From: Natrinema caseinilyticum
Lineage (GTDB): Archaea; Halobacteriota; Halobacteria; Halobacteriales; Natrialbaceae
DNA: 64,000 nt
Assembly (NCBI RefSeq): GCF_024227435.1
Contig: NZ_CP100445.1
Coordinates: forward strand, 3,878,504 to 3,942,503
Direction of reading: 5' to 3'
The notes beneath the pieces are model-generated. The model had not been told where the DNA came from. It saw only the letters and a list, made by a program, of their open reading frames with translations, and ran no database searches. Made by a program: the position numbers and the translations under genes. Shown piece by piece: positions 7,897-16,481 of the stretch (positions are counted from its first letter, which is position 1; the number at the start of each line of letters is the position of its first letter).

Positions 7897-8133
7897 TCAG
7901 TGTGAGGTGGATGTGAGCGGACGGTTTCCGTCCGGATTTTCCGCCCGATCGAATCCCTCGAGGTCGTCGGCACTGACCGTTACGATTTCGCCAGTGCTGA
8001 CTCGTCGACCGTCAGCGTCACCGACGCGAAGCAACGTGACGGCCTCCCGACTCGTTCCGACGACACGATAGATACCGTCGGGACGATCGGCCTCGATCGG
8101 CCGGACGTGATCGCGAATCGAGAGTGACCTCAT
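7897..8133 (-). CDS. Small haloarchaeal protein of unknown function
   Basis: A 78-aa protein starting at ATG 8133 (MRSLSIRDHVRPIEADR...). It has the look of a small beta-barrel: SLSIRDHVRPIEADRPDGIY, VVGTSREAVTLLRVGD and GEIVTVSADDLEGF are alternating strands, resembling a KOW/SH3-like fold. I recall similar short proteins in other haloarchaea but cannot name a family. The frame continues upstream as Arg/Ser-rich sequence, which is why the internal ATG is chosen. It is transcribed leftward, downstream of the lut genes. Confidence 0.6.
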   Translation of the reverse strand: MRSLSIRDHVRPIEADRPDGIYRVVGTSREAVTLLRVGDADGRRVSTGEIVTVSADDLEGFDRAENPDGNRPLTSTSH

Positions 8134-8260
8134 TTTGGACGTCCGAGCACATCTACCGACCCAAATGACGTAATCCGAGGGGAACGAATCCTGTCGATAG
8201 TTGCACTCGAGTGCGTCGCACAGAAATCGGTGACCGCCTCGCGCACGGCGTCGACCACCG

Positions 8261-10576
8261 CTACGTCGGAGACCCGTCGGGCGCGAGCAACTCGATCGGA
8301 TGGGGAACGTCCCGTTCGAGGAGCGTCTCGAGTTGGTCGCCACAGGACGTCCCGGACGCGACGACCGTCGGCGCACCCTCGACCTGGGTGGCGAGGCGCT
8401 CGCCGACCTCCATACTCAGTTCGTAGTACTCTCGCTTGTAGCCGAACGAGCCGGCCATGCCACAGCACTCGGCGTCGGAGGTGTCGGGCGCGTAGCCACA
8501 GCGCTCGAGAACTGCGACGGTGGGGGCCTCGAGGTCGAGCGTCCGCTGCTGGCAGTGGGAGTGGTAGGCGACCGGTTCGTCTCCGTCTCCGGTCGACAGC
8601 GCCGCGGGATCGGCTCCGTTCTCGAGAAGACCGTAGACGTACTCGCAGATCTCGTAGCTGTTCGACCGGAGACGCTCGAACGACTCCTCGGGCAGCAGCC
8701 GCTCGTACTCGCGGTGGATGGCCGCCAGATCGGAGGGTTCGATGACGACGACGTCCCGACCGGCGTCGATGTCCTCCGCCACCGCCGCATAGAGGCGGCT
8801 GGCCTGACGGTCCGCCGTCGCGATCATTCCCTGGGAGAGCGCTGCGCGGCCGCTCTCGGGAAGGTCCGGGACGTTGACCGGGATGCCGAGGGACTCGAGC
8901 GTTCGTACCGCGGCCTTGCCGCGATCGGTGTCGACGTAGTTCGTGTAGACGTCGGCGTAGAGGACCACCTCGCGATCGATCGCGGCCCCGCGAGACCGGG
9001 CCCGGTCCGCGCGTCGCTTCGATGCGTCCGCGCCGCCCCGGCTCCGGAACCAGTCGACGAGCGACGTCCGCTCGAACGACGGGAGGTCGCGCCGTCGGTC
9101 GATTCCGAGCGTCCGCTCGAGCAGCCCGCGGACGGGGTCCACGTCGGTGAGCCAGTTGGAGACGGGCGCCGTCGCGCTGGCGGCTTTCGCGACCGTTCCG
9201 ATGTTACCGAAAAAGCGTTTCCCGTGGCTGATTCCGCCCCCCTCGAGGTCGGGCGTGAGGCCGTCGACGAGGAAGTCGTACGCTTCCGGTTCGCCGCTGC
9301 GATTGACCCGATCTCTGACGACGGTGTTGATCCACGGGATGTCGATCTTGACCGGACAGGCGTCGACGCAGCGCGAACAACCGGTACAGAGATCGTTGAA
9401 CTCCGCGGCCGACTCCCGGCCGTGGACGCCGGCCTCCCAGCCGGTGGCGATGCCGCCCGAGTAGGTTTCACCGCCGAAACCGTGTCCGCCGACGGTGTGG
9501 AAGTTCGTACAGGAGTTCGAACACGCTCCACACCGGATGCAGTAGAGCGTCTCCCGGAGCTGGTCGTCCTCGCGCATATCCATGCGACCGTTGTCGAGTA
9601 ACACGAGGTGGAAGTCGCGCTCCCCCGCGTGGCCGCTCGCAGCCGCCGCTTCGTCCGTCGAGGCTCCACCGCTCGTGATCGGCTCCTCGGGCGCGTCGAA
9701 ATCAACCGTCGGCGAGTCGGTCGGCGGCGAGAGCATCGTTACGTACTGGGAGATCGGCTGGCCGGTCGCGCTCTTGGCGATGATATCGACGAACGGCTCG
9801 AGGTCCGACAGCGTCGGTATCAGCTTCTCGACGCCGGCGATCGCGACGTGGGTGTCGGGCGTGACAGCGCACTTGCGGGCGTTGCCCTCGTTCGTGACGA
9901 GCGTGATCGTTCCGGTATCGGCGACGACGAAGTTCGCGCCCGTGATACCGACGTCGGCCTCGCGGATGTGTTCCCAGAGGTGGTCGCGGGCGAACCGGGT
10001 CAACTCCTCGGCCGTCTCCAACGGCTCGTCGGGATCGAACGTTTCGTTGAACAACTCGGCGATCTCCTCGCGGGAAATGTGCATCGCCGGGCCGACGATG
10101 TGCGAGGGGGTGTCGTCGGCCACCTGCAACACCCACTCGCCGAGATCGGTCTCCGTGACGGCGATCCCGTTCGCTTCGAGCGCGTCGTTGAGGTCGATCT
10201 CCTCGGTCGTCATCGATTTCGATTTCACGACCGACGGGGTGTCGTCGTCCCCAGCGATCCCGGCCGCGTCGGTACGGCTCTCGACGACGTCAGCGACGTA
10301 CGCGTTCGCGTCCGCGGCATCGTCGGCGACGTAGACGGTGCCGCCGTTCGCCTCGACCGCCTCTCTGACGGTGTCGATCAGATCGGGAAGACGATCGATG
10401 GCGGCTTCCTTGATCGAGCGAGCTTCGATTCGGAGCGCCTCGAGGTCGTCGGTCGCGTCGTAGGTCTCGTACCGGCGGGCGTTCGACGCACTCGCGTGGG
10501 CGTGTACGGCCCCGCCTTCGGTCTCGAGCAGCTGTCGGATCCGATCGGCCCGCTCCGACCGCGTGCGCTGGGCCAT
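8261..10576 (-). CDS. LUD-domain Fe-S protein, LutB-LutA-like fusion
   Basis: A 771-aa protein combining three modules. First is a LUD domain (about residues 70-310, with NFVVADTGTITLVTNEGNAR). Then comes a two-cluster ferredoxin segment (about 345-440, CIRCGACSNSC and CTGCSRCVDACPVKIDIPW). Last is a C-terminal CCG cysteine-rich domain (about 640-750, HSHCQQRTLDLEAP and CCGMAGSFGYKREYYEL). In bacteria LutB (LUD plus Fe-S) and LutA (CCG domains) are separate subunits of the LutABC L-lactate-oxidising complex; here they are one chain. It is encoded directly downstream of lutC with 1 bp between the stop and this ATG. No FAD- or FMN-dependent lactate dehydrogenase is adjacent. The substrate could be lactate or another 2-hydroxyacid. 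Confidence 0.88.
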   Translation of the reverse strand: MAQRTRSERADRIRQLLETEGGAVHAHASASNARRYETYDATDDLEALRIEARSIKEAAIDRLPDLIDTVREAVEANGGTVYVADDAADANAYVADVVESRTDAAGIAGDDDTPSVVKSKSMTTEEIDLNDALEANGIAVTETDLGEWVLQVADDTPSHIVGPAMHISREEIAELFNETFDPDEPLETAEELTRFARDHLWEHIREADVGITGANFVVADTGTITLVTNEGNARKCAVTPDTHVAIAGVEKLIPTLSDLEPFVDIIAKSATGQPISQYVTMLSPPTDSPTVDFDAPEEPITSGGASTDEAAAASGHAGERDFHLVLLDNGRMDMREDDQLRETLYCIRCGACSNSCTNFHTVGGHGFGGETYSGGIATGWEAGVHGRESAAEFNDLCTGCSRCVDACPVKIDIPWINTVVRDRVNRSGEPEAYDFLVDGLTPDLEGGGISHGKRFFGNIGTVAKAASATAPVSNWLTDVDPVRGLLERTLGIDRRRDLPSFERTSLVDWFRSRGGADASKRRADRARSRGAAIDREVVLYADVYTNYVDTDRGKAAVRTLESLGIPVNVPDLPESGRAALSQGMIATADRQASRLYAAVAEDIDAGRDVVVIEPSDLAAIHREYERLLPEESFERLRSNSYEICEYVYGLLENGADPAALSTGDGDEPVAYHSHCQQRTLDLEAPTVAVLERCGYAPDTSDAECCGMAGSFGYKREYYELSMEVGERLATQVEGAPTVVASGTSCGDQLETLLERDVPHPIELLAPDGSPT

Positions 10577-10577
10577 C

Positions 10578-11084
10578 TTATCGGCCCTCCAGGACGATCA
10601 CGGTGACGTCGCCGGGCCCGTGGACGCCGTGGACGAGTTCCCCCATGTCGCCGGTCGCGCTCCGACCCGTCGCGAAGACGACGCTATCCCGACCCGCGTC
10701 GAAGCCGTCGGCGAGACGATCGAACCCGGCACTCAGATCCGACATGACGTCGCTTTCAGCGACCACGGCGACGTGGCGCTCCGGATACAAGGCGACCGGT
10801 TCCGCGCCGTCCGGTGTCGATTCGACCGCGACGGTACCGTACTCCGCGATCGCGAACCCCACCGGGGTAACGCCCGTTCGAGCCGCCTCGAGTTCCGCAG
10901 CCGTCGGTTCCGTCGTGATCGATTCCGGGAGCGTGACCCCGTCGAATGGGAGCGCCACGCCCACGGCCGGTTCCTGGACGATCCGTTCGATCCGCTCGCT
11001 CGCGTCGGCGGCCGCAACGCGCTCGAGTCCCACCTCGAGTCCCTCGAGTGCGCGTTCGAACCGACCGACAGTGTCGACTGTCAT
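10578..11084 (-). CDS. lutC: LUD domain protein, LutC-like
   Basis: A 168-aa protein consisting of a single LUD domain, as in LutC, the third component of the LutABC lactate utilisation complex. Recognisable elements are VTPVGFAIAEYGTVAVES near residue 70, YPERHVAVVAESDVM near 100 and the terminal HGPGDVTVIVLEGR. The start ATG at 11084 is fixed by an in-frame TGA three codons upstream. It is first in the leftward operon with the 771-aa lutB/lutA-like gene. The function is inferred from domain and neighbour. Confidence 0.87.
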   Translation of the reverse strand: MTVDTVGRFERALEGLEVGLERVAAADASERIERIVQEPAVGVALPFDGVTLPESITTEPTAAELEAARTGVTPVGFAIAEYGTVAVESTPDGAEPVALYPERHVAVVAESDVMSDLSAGFDRLADGFDAGRDSVVFATGRSATGDMGELVHGVHGPGDVTVIVLEGR

Positions 11085-11193
11085 CGGTTGTCACATCTGC
11101 GCGGACGGTCATGAGACTGACGATCGGTCCGCCGATTCGCCGCCAGGGCCCGGCGCTCGTTGCACCTCCGGGCTCACAGAAATATCAAAACGG

Positions 11194-11215
11194 AATAATT
11201 TAGGTGTGATCACAC
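11194..11215 (-). promoter_or_regulatory. Candidate lut promoter with a 12-bp palindromic operator
   Basis: GTGTGATCACAC (11204-11215) is a perfect 12-bp palindrome. On the minus strand it is followed directly by the AT-rich CTAAATTATT (11194-11203), a plausible TATA box for the lutC-lutB operon. Overlap with the BRE position suggests a regulator contact. The implied leader to the ATG at 11084 is about 85 nt. Assignment to lut is by position. Confidence 0.45.
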
Positions 11216-11373
11216 GCCGACGGGCGTGGACGGGACGCGTCGTCTCGACCGTTCGGTGGCGGGAACCGCACCCGACGGGGCAGTTCGCCACCGTCGACGG
11301 GACCGTTCGTGATCGGTCTATGTGACGGAGCCGTTACGGTCCGGTCGCGCGTCTCGAGACGACCGCTGGTCGT

Positions 11374-13113
11374 CTATCGACTCCCCGTGGCGAAGAATCC
11401 GAGGAGTTCGCTACCGATGTCGATAATCGCGTGCACGATCGCGGAAATGGTGTCGACCGGATCTTCATCCGGATCTGGATCAGGTTCCGGTTCCGGCTCC
11501 GGCTCCGGATCGGGACAGTCGCCAGGGTCTTCACCGCCGTCATCGGTTTCGGCGAGCGTCACGTCGACGGTCGTGGTCGCGTCGGCTTCGACGGTGACGT
11601 TCTCGCTGGTGTCCTGGTACCCCTCGGCCGAAACATCGAGTGTGTAGTCACCCGACTCCAACTCGAGCGAGTAGCTGCCATCGTCAGCGGTCGTGGTCTG
11701 CTGGTCCCTGACGGCGACGGTCGCATTGGACACCGGATCTCCGTTCGCGTCGGTGATCGTGCCTTCGACGGTGCCGGTGGTCGGCTCCGGATCGGTGTCT
11801 TCGAGCGCCTCGAGTTTGTCGGCTGCACCGGTAAGCGGGGGCCTGAGATCGTTTTCGACGAGGTCGGCCGCGTCTCGCAGCGACTGGGCTGCCTGCGAGG
11901 CGAGTCCGCCCTGTTGCTCGAGGCGGTCGGCGACGGCTCGTGCGTCCGCGGGCGACTGGACCTCGTTCGGATCGACGTCGGCGACGCCGCCGTCGTTGAT
12001 GACCGTCACGACTCTGTCGAAGATCGCCGCCTCTCGGTCGTCGGCGGCGATCCGGAGTCGGTCAGCTTCCGCCTGCGCCTCCGAGGCACTGCCTGCGGTG
12101 ACGTTTTCGACCGACTCGACGTTCTCGACGTCGACTCCGAGAAGATCGGCCTTCTGCTGCAGTTGGTCGTTGAACGACGCGATCGCATCGTTCGCGCTCG
12201 CGATCTCGTTCGCGTTGACGCTCTCGACGACGTCCGTGACCGTCTCCGATCCGTCGTCGCCGGAGCCATCGTCACCGGATCCGTCGTCCGTCGTCTGGAG
12301 GGCGACGTCGACGGTTGCAGTCCCGCCGGCCTCGACGGTGACGTTCTCGCTCGCGTCCTGGTAGCCCTCAGCCGAGACCGAGACCGTGTATTCGCCCGAC
12401 TCGAGTTCGAGCGCGTAGCTCCCGTCCTCGCCGGTCGTCGTCTGTTGGTCACCGACGGTGACGGTCGCGTTGGCGACCGCATTGCCGTCGGAATCGGTGA
12501 CCGTGCCCTCGACCGTGCCGGTAGTCGGCTCGGCTTCGACGGCACTCAGCTTGTCGGCGGCGGCGGTGAGGTTGGGTTTGATCTCGGTTTCGACGAGGTC
12601 GGCTGCGTCTCGCAGCGACGTCGCTGCCTGGGTGGCGAGACCGCCCTGTTGCTCGAGGCGGTCGGCGACGTTCCGTGCGTCGTCCGGCGACTGAACCGCG
12701 TTCGGATCGACGTCGGCGACGCCGCCGTCGTTGATGACCGTCACGACTCTGTCGAAGATCGCCGCCTCTCGGTCGTCGGCGGCGGTCCGGAGTCGGTCAG
12801 CTTCCGCCTGCGCCTCCGAGGCCGATTCGGCCGATGCGGCCGGGACCTGGTCGACGTTCTCCACGTCGACTCTGAGGAGATCGGCCTTCTGCTGCAGTTG
12901 GTCGTTGAACGACGCGATCGACTCGTTCGCGTTCGCGATTTCGTTCGTATTGACGCTTTGGACGATCTGGCTCAGATCGTCGCTCTCCGTATCGGTTTGT
13001 TCCGCGGCCTGTGTTGCGGCGCCACCCATCCCTGCCGCCCCGAAGGGGGCAGCGATGAGTGACACTACGAGTAGTGCTACAAGCGTTGTTGTCCGTATGT
13101 GTCGATTTATCAT
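11374..13113 (-). CDS. Secreted duplicated protein with carboxypeptidase-regulatory-like beta domains
   Basis: A 579-aa exported protein. The N-terminus (RTTTLVALLVVSLIAAPFG) is a signal peptide. It is followed by two copies of one module: an all-helical Ala/Asp-rich segment of about 140 aa (SIASFNDQLQQKADLL ... DRLEQQGGLA) and a PEGA/CarboxypepD_reg-like beta sandwich of about 80 aa (GTVEGTVTDSDGNAVANATV ... SVSAEGYQDASENVTVE). A proline/acidic linker (PEPEPEPEPDPDPDED) and a hydrophobic C-terminal helix (VDTISAIVHAIIDIGSELLG) end the protein, suggesting surface anchoring. ATG 13113 is preferred over GTG 13122. Function unknown; probably a cell-surface or extracellular structural protein. 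Confidence 0.82.
   Translation of the reverse strand: MINRHIRTTTLVALLVVSLIAAPFGAAGMGGAATQAAEQTDTESDDLSQIVQSVNTNEIANANESIASFNDQLQQKADLLRVDVENVDQVPAASAESASEAQAEADRLRTAADDREAAIFDRVVTVINDGGVADVDPNAVQSPDDARNVADRLEQQGGLATQAATSLRDAADLVETEIKPNLTAAADKLSAVEAEPTTGTVEGTVTDSDGNAVANATVTVGDQQTTTGEDGSYALELESGEYTVSVSAEGYQDASENVTVEAGGTATVDVALQTTDDGSGDDGSGDDGSETVTDVVESVNANEIASANDAIASFNDQLQQKADLLGVDVENVESVENVTAGSASEAQAEADRLRIAADDREAAIFDRVVTVINDGGVADVDPNEVQSPADARAVADRLEQQGGLASQAAQSLRDAADLVENDLRPPLTGAADKLEALEDTDPEPTTGTVEGTITDANGDPVSNATVAVRDQQTTTADDGSYSLELESGDYTLDVSAEGYQDTSENVTVEADATTTVDVTLAETDDGGEDPGDCPDPEPEPEPEPDPDPDEDPVDTISAIVHAIIDIGSELLGFFATGSR
11556..12972. repeat. In-frame tandem duplication inside the secreted protein gene
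   Basis: Two tandem copies of a unit of about 735-744 bp (approximately 11556-12237 and 12294-12972). Parts are nearly identical at DNA level: the stretches starting GACCGTCACGACTCTGTCGA at 12001 and at 12736 match almost perfectly for about 90 bp. The unit encodes one helical module plus one beta domain. Boundaries are approximate. Confidence 0.8.
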
Positions 13114-13393
13114 GACTCTCACGCCGGTTGAGAAATCAACAACGTTCCGATTGTAATTTTTCCCGGATATGACTGCAACCTTTATCCGACGACTATATCC
13201 GCCGGCCGGGCTTCCCTCCCGGAGACAGCGACGTCACCAGGTGCGACTCGAGCGAGCCGAAGCGGGGCTGAGTGATCCGGTTCGTGTAGACGCGTCTCGC
13301 GGCGTGGAAACGAGTCCGTCTCCGTTTCACCCGAATCGAAGCGGTACCGTCCCGACCTCGCCGAGCGAAACCGAGTGTGGAGGGCGGGTTAGT

Positions 13394-13948
13394 TCACCGC
13401 GACTCACAGATGTCGAGAAAGTTTTCGAATATCTCGTCGCCCTCCTCGGTGTGGGCGACTTCGGGGTGCCACTGGACGCCGTAGAGGTCACGATCGGTGT
13501 CACTCATCGCTTCCACGTCACAGACGTCGCTTTTGCCCGTAAGTTCGAACCCGTCGGGTAACTCCGTCACCTCGTCAGCGTGGCTCGCCCAGACGCGCGT
13601 TTCCGGATACAGTGACCCGGTCAGCGGGTCGTCGTCGTCGACGATATCGACGGTCACGTCCGCGTAGCCGCCGTACTCGCCGCTGCCGACACGGCCGCCG
13701 AGTTCCTCCGCGATCAGTTGCATTCCCAGACAGATGCCGAGGACCGGAACGTCCGCCTCGAGGTACTCCGCGGAGCGTCCGATGCGGTCCATGTCGGGGC
13801 CGCCCGAGAGCACGACGCCGTCGGTCTCGACTTCCTCGGGGGGCGTGTCGTTGTCGATCAACTCCGTCTCGACGCCGAGGTCACGAAGCGCTCGGCGTTC
13901 CAGGTGGGTGAACTGTCCGTGGTTGTCCACCACGACGATCTTCGTCAT
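13394..13948 (-). CDS. guaAA: GMP synthase glutamine amidotransferase subunit
   Basis: Glutaminase subunit of the two-subunit archaeal GMP synthetase. It releases ammonia from glutamine for amination of XMP to GMP by a separate ATP-pyrophosphatase subunit, not in this window. The 184-aa class I amidotransferase shows the oxyanion strand VVLSGGPDMDRIG (about residues 45-57), the nucleophile motif LGICLGMQLI (Cys near 77) and the catalytic His/Glu in YGVQWHPEVAHTEEG (about 160-174). ATG 13948 (MTKIVVVDNHGQFTH) is the family start; the earlier ATG would add seven atypical residues. Confidence 0.95.
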   Translation of the reverse strand: MTKIVVVDNHGQFTHLERRALRDLGVETELIDNDTPPEEVETDGVVLSGGPDMDRIGRSAEYLEADVPVLGICLGMQLIAEELGGRVGSGEYGGYADVTVDIVDDDDPLTGSLYPETRVWASHADEVTELPDGFELTGKSDVCDVEAMSDTDRDLYGVQWHPEVAHTEEGDEIFENFLDICESR

Positions 13949-14075
13949 TGGCTGATCGTAGCGGGTCACCCGGTAAAAGCGGTCCGGAACCCGATCTCGG
14001 CCGCACTGATAAAGAGCGAACTGTTCGAGGGATGGCCGTATCAGTGATCGCTCTCAACCGGGCGTACGATCAGTC

Positions 14076-14297
14076 ATGAATCGGCCGACCATCGACGCCG
14101 GCGATATGCAGTGGGGATGGACCTGTCCGCTGTGCGGGACGGACGCCTCGGTCTCGAGAGACTCCGACTCCGGAACGTTCAGATGGAAGTGCGACGCCGA
14201 GGCGTGCGACGCCGTCGGCTTCGGTTTCTCCTCGCGGCGCAGGGCCCGACTCGCCCTCCGAGAGTACTGCGAACGGCACGAGAGCGTCTATCGCTAG
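14076..14297 (+). CDS. Small zinc-ribbon protein
   Basis: A 73-aa protein with the typical haloarchaeal small zinc-finger pattern. A C-x2-C knuckle at about residues 17-20 (WTCPLCGTDAS) pairs with a second at about 39-44 (KCDAEACDAVG), followed by a basic helix (SSRRRARLALREYCERH). It could bind nucleic acid or serve as a protein-interaction module. Its ATG lies 127 bp from the divergently transcribed guaAA start. No specific family recognised. Confidence 0.7.
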   Translation: MNRPTIDAGDMQWGWTCPLCGTDASVSRDSDSGTFRWKCDAEACDAVGFGFSSRRRARLALREYCERHESVYR

Positions 14298-14367
14298 ACG
14301 GATCTTCCCCGTCCCCTCGAGAACGGAATCGAGGCGGAGCCACGCCGGGTGAGACGGCGTTCCGGTA

Positions 14368-14377
14368 CGTTTATGCA
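14368..14377 (+). promoter_or_regulatory. Probable TATA box of the 45-aa membrane protein gene
   Basis: CGTTTATGCA lies 23-32 bp before ATG 14400, giving a leaderless transcript. This spacing is the main reason for choosing 14400 rather than 14349 as the start of the following gene. Confidence 0.45.
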
Positions 14378-14399
14378 TTCGTCACGGGATTGCTGGCAC

Positions 14400-14537
14400 A
14401 TGGCAGTCGATCTCGGCGAATTCGAGCATCCGTCGTGGCTCACCGCGGCCGGAACGGGCATCGGGTACGCACTAATCCTCGCTGTGTTGACGGTGGCCCT
14501 GTTCATCGTTCCGTGGCTCGTCTTTACGACCTTCTAA
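14400..14537 (+). CDS. 45-aa single-pass membrane protein
   Basis: A tiny protein with a short polar N-terminus (MAVDLGEFEHPSWLTAAG) and one strong membrane helix (about residues 19-42, YALILAVLTVALFIVPWLVF). The hydrophobic segment is clean and contrasts with the Arg-rich shadow frames. A TATA-like box is correctly placed for ATG 14400. Similar short proteins are common in haloarchaea; role unknown. Confidence 0.6.
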   Translation: MAVDLGEFEHPSWLTAAGTGIGYALILAVLTVALFIVPWLVFTTF

Positions 14538-14636
14538 TCGGACGGCATTCGGGGAGACGAGCGCCGCGGGTTCGCCACTGATACCGTTCGAACGCACCCC
14601 GTCATTGATGTTCCGTCCCGGTGGACGGAGACCCGT

Positions 14637-14966
14637 ATGGCAGACCTCCCCATCACGACGACGGATAGTCTCGACGGCCACGAGGTAACGGAGTACTGTG
14701 GCATCGTCTCGGGAGAGGCGGTCATCGGCGCAAACGTCGTAAGCGACATCGCTGCGGGTATCCGAGACGTCGTTGGCGGCCGGAGCGGATCGTACGAGAA
14801 GAAAATCGAGGCCGGACGCCGGGAAGCGATCACCGACATTCGAGCGGAGGCTCGGGATCTCGGCGCCAACGCGGTCATCGGCGCTTCGTTCGACTACGAG
14901 GAGATGGCCGAAGGGATGCTGTGGGTCAATCTCTCCGGGACGGCGGTCGAGACGGAGCCTCGCTAG
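14637..14966 (+). CDS. YbjQ/UPF0145 family protein
   Basis: A 109-aa member of the YbjQ (formerly DUF74, putative heavy-metal-binding) family, which forms a pentameric ring in solved structures. Signatures are EVTEYCGIVSGEAVIGANVV near residue 17, the DIAAGIRDVVGGRSGSYEKK segment near 37 and the C-terminal LGANAVIGASFDYE. ATG 14637 gives full length. Biochemical role not established. Confidence 0.92.
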   Translation: MADLPITTTDSLDGHEVTEYCGIVSGEAVIGANVVSDIAAGIRDVVGGRSGSYEKKIEAGRREAITDIRAEARDLGANAVIGASFDYEEMAEGMLWVNLSGTAVETEPR

Positions 14967-15176
14967 CAGCCGCCTCGCGATATGGACGATGGGACCGGTA
15001 CGATAGTGACGGGACGTCGGTGACTGCGCGTCGACAGCTGCCGTGTCGCTCGAGTGGCCGTGGCTGCCGTCCCGTGTGTCCAGGTTCCGTAATCGACCGC
15101 CGTCACGGCCGAATCGAATTATCTCAGAAAAATGTCATATAGGCACTGTTATAACTTGTTATACCCTTTATTGTTT

Positions 15177-16160
15177 ATGGATAACAGGAGTCAGTTTTCG
15201 TCGGGGAGGCAGTCAGACAGTCTCGAAGCCACACGTTCTCTCGAGGGGACGAACCAGCGACCGACTCGGCGGCGGTTCCTCCAGACCGTCGCAGTAGCCG
15301 GAGCCGGTGTCGGAGCGACCGGCCTCGGTAGCGCTCGTGACCGCAGCGACGGAGGCTACGGGAACGGGTTTCCGCCCACGGGGTGTACGGAGTGGTCCAC
15401 GCCGGTTCGACTCGGAAACGGTACCGCGCGAACGTTCACGACCGTCACCCCGTCCGGACGACCGAAGTACCACGGCCTGTACGTGGAGCGAAGTGCCCTC
15501 GAGGGACTTCCGACGGCGGCGGACCTCGAGGCCGCGAGCGGCTCGCGCTATTCCGACAAGTACGGCCCAGACGGCCTGGCACTCCCCATCCATCACCGGT
15601 GGTCCCAGGAGTTTTTCGTTCCGTTTCCGGAGACGGCGGCGACGCCGTATACGTTCCTGGGACTGAACTGGAACCCGAACGGACATCCGCCGGTCTGGTC
15701 GGCGCCGCACTTCGATATCCACTTTCACACCCTTCCGATGGCGGCCGTCGATACGATCACCGGGCCGGCGGCACCGACGTACGAATTGCCGGCGGAATAC
15801 GTTCCAACGGGATACGCACGCAGTCCGGCCGTCGACGAACGGGTCATCACCGACATGGGCGAACACATGGTCGATCCGACCGTCCCCGAGATGAACGGCG
15901 GAACGTTTACCAACACGCTCATCTGGGGCGCGTGCGATCCCGACGACAGCGGAACCGCTGAACTCACGTTCGTCGAACCCATGCTCACCCGCGAATTCCT
16001 TCGCGGCCACACCGGGATCGACCGGCGATCGATCGCCCAACCCGAGACGTACGCCCGCGCTGGCACCTACCCGACCGCCTACACCGTCCGCGACGTTCCG
16101 AGCGCTGATGCGATCGCGGTGACGATCGAGGCCTTCGAGTCGTTCGAGGGCGACGAGTGA
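15177..16160 (+). CDS. Tat-exported protein, DUF5602/TTHB210-like
   Basis: A 327-aa protein with a twin-arginine signal (PTRRRFLQTVAVAGAGVGA, about residues 31-49) ending near GLGSARD, so it is exported folded. The mature part contains a His-rich motif WSAPHFDIHFHTLPM near residue 180 that could bind a metal ion, and the segment resembles the DUF5602/TTHB210-like family, which I recall only tentatively. ATG 15177 is preferred over 15132: GTTATAAC at about 15147-15154 is then a TATA box at leaderless spacing, whereas 15132 would leave no promoter room. Likely extracellular or cell-surface. Transcribed alone. Confidence 0.75.
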   Translation: MDNRSQFSSGRQSDSLEATRSLEGTNQRPTRRRFLQTVAVAGAGVGATGLGSARDRSDGGYGNGFPPTGCTEWSTPVRLGNGTARTFTTVTPSGRPKYHGLYVERSALEGLPTAADLEAASGSRYSDKYGPDGLALPIHHRWSQEFFVPFPETAATPYTFLGLNWNPNGHPPVWSAPHFDIHFHTLPMAAVDTITGPAAPTYELPAEYVPTGYARSPAVDERVITDMGEHMVDPTVPEMNGGTFTNTLIWGACDPDDSGTAELTFVEPMLTREFLRGHTGIDRRSIAQPETYARAGTYPTAYTVRDVPSADAIAVTIEAFESFEGDE

Positions 16161-16481
16161 GGGTGACAGCAGCGTCCCGACTGCGTCGGCGTCGCCGGAA
16201 TTGGTCGACGGCCCGAATCGCGCTCGTCGGCGGTGGTCGCCGCTCCAGTTTGGAACGCGAACGATCGCGTTCCGATCGATCGTCGGCCACCGCACCCCGA
16301 AGGCGGGGCGGCACCTCGACGCGACCGTGGGAGTACTCGAGCGACGGACGCCGACCGCCGTCGTCCGCTTTCGGATGGAATCGAACTGGGCGAGAGGAGT
16401 TTCGGCTCGAAACGTAAACGCCCGTCCCGGCCGTGATATACGAGGCACAATCCCGAAAAAGTCGGATCCCGTAGGCCGGGT
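16161..16481. other. Intergenic region without a supported gene
   Basis: All frames here read as Arg/Ser/Pro-rich noncoding translations. The last 50 bp contain ATATACGAGG (16436-16445), a possible promoter element for the permease gene at 16482. Nothing else recognised. Confidence 0.5.
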
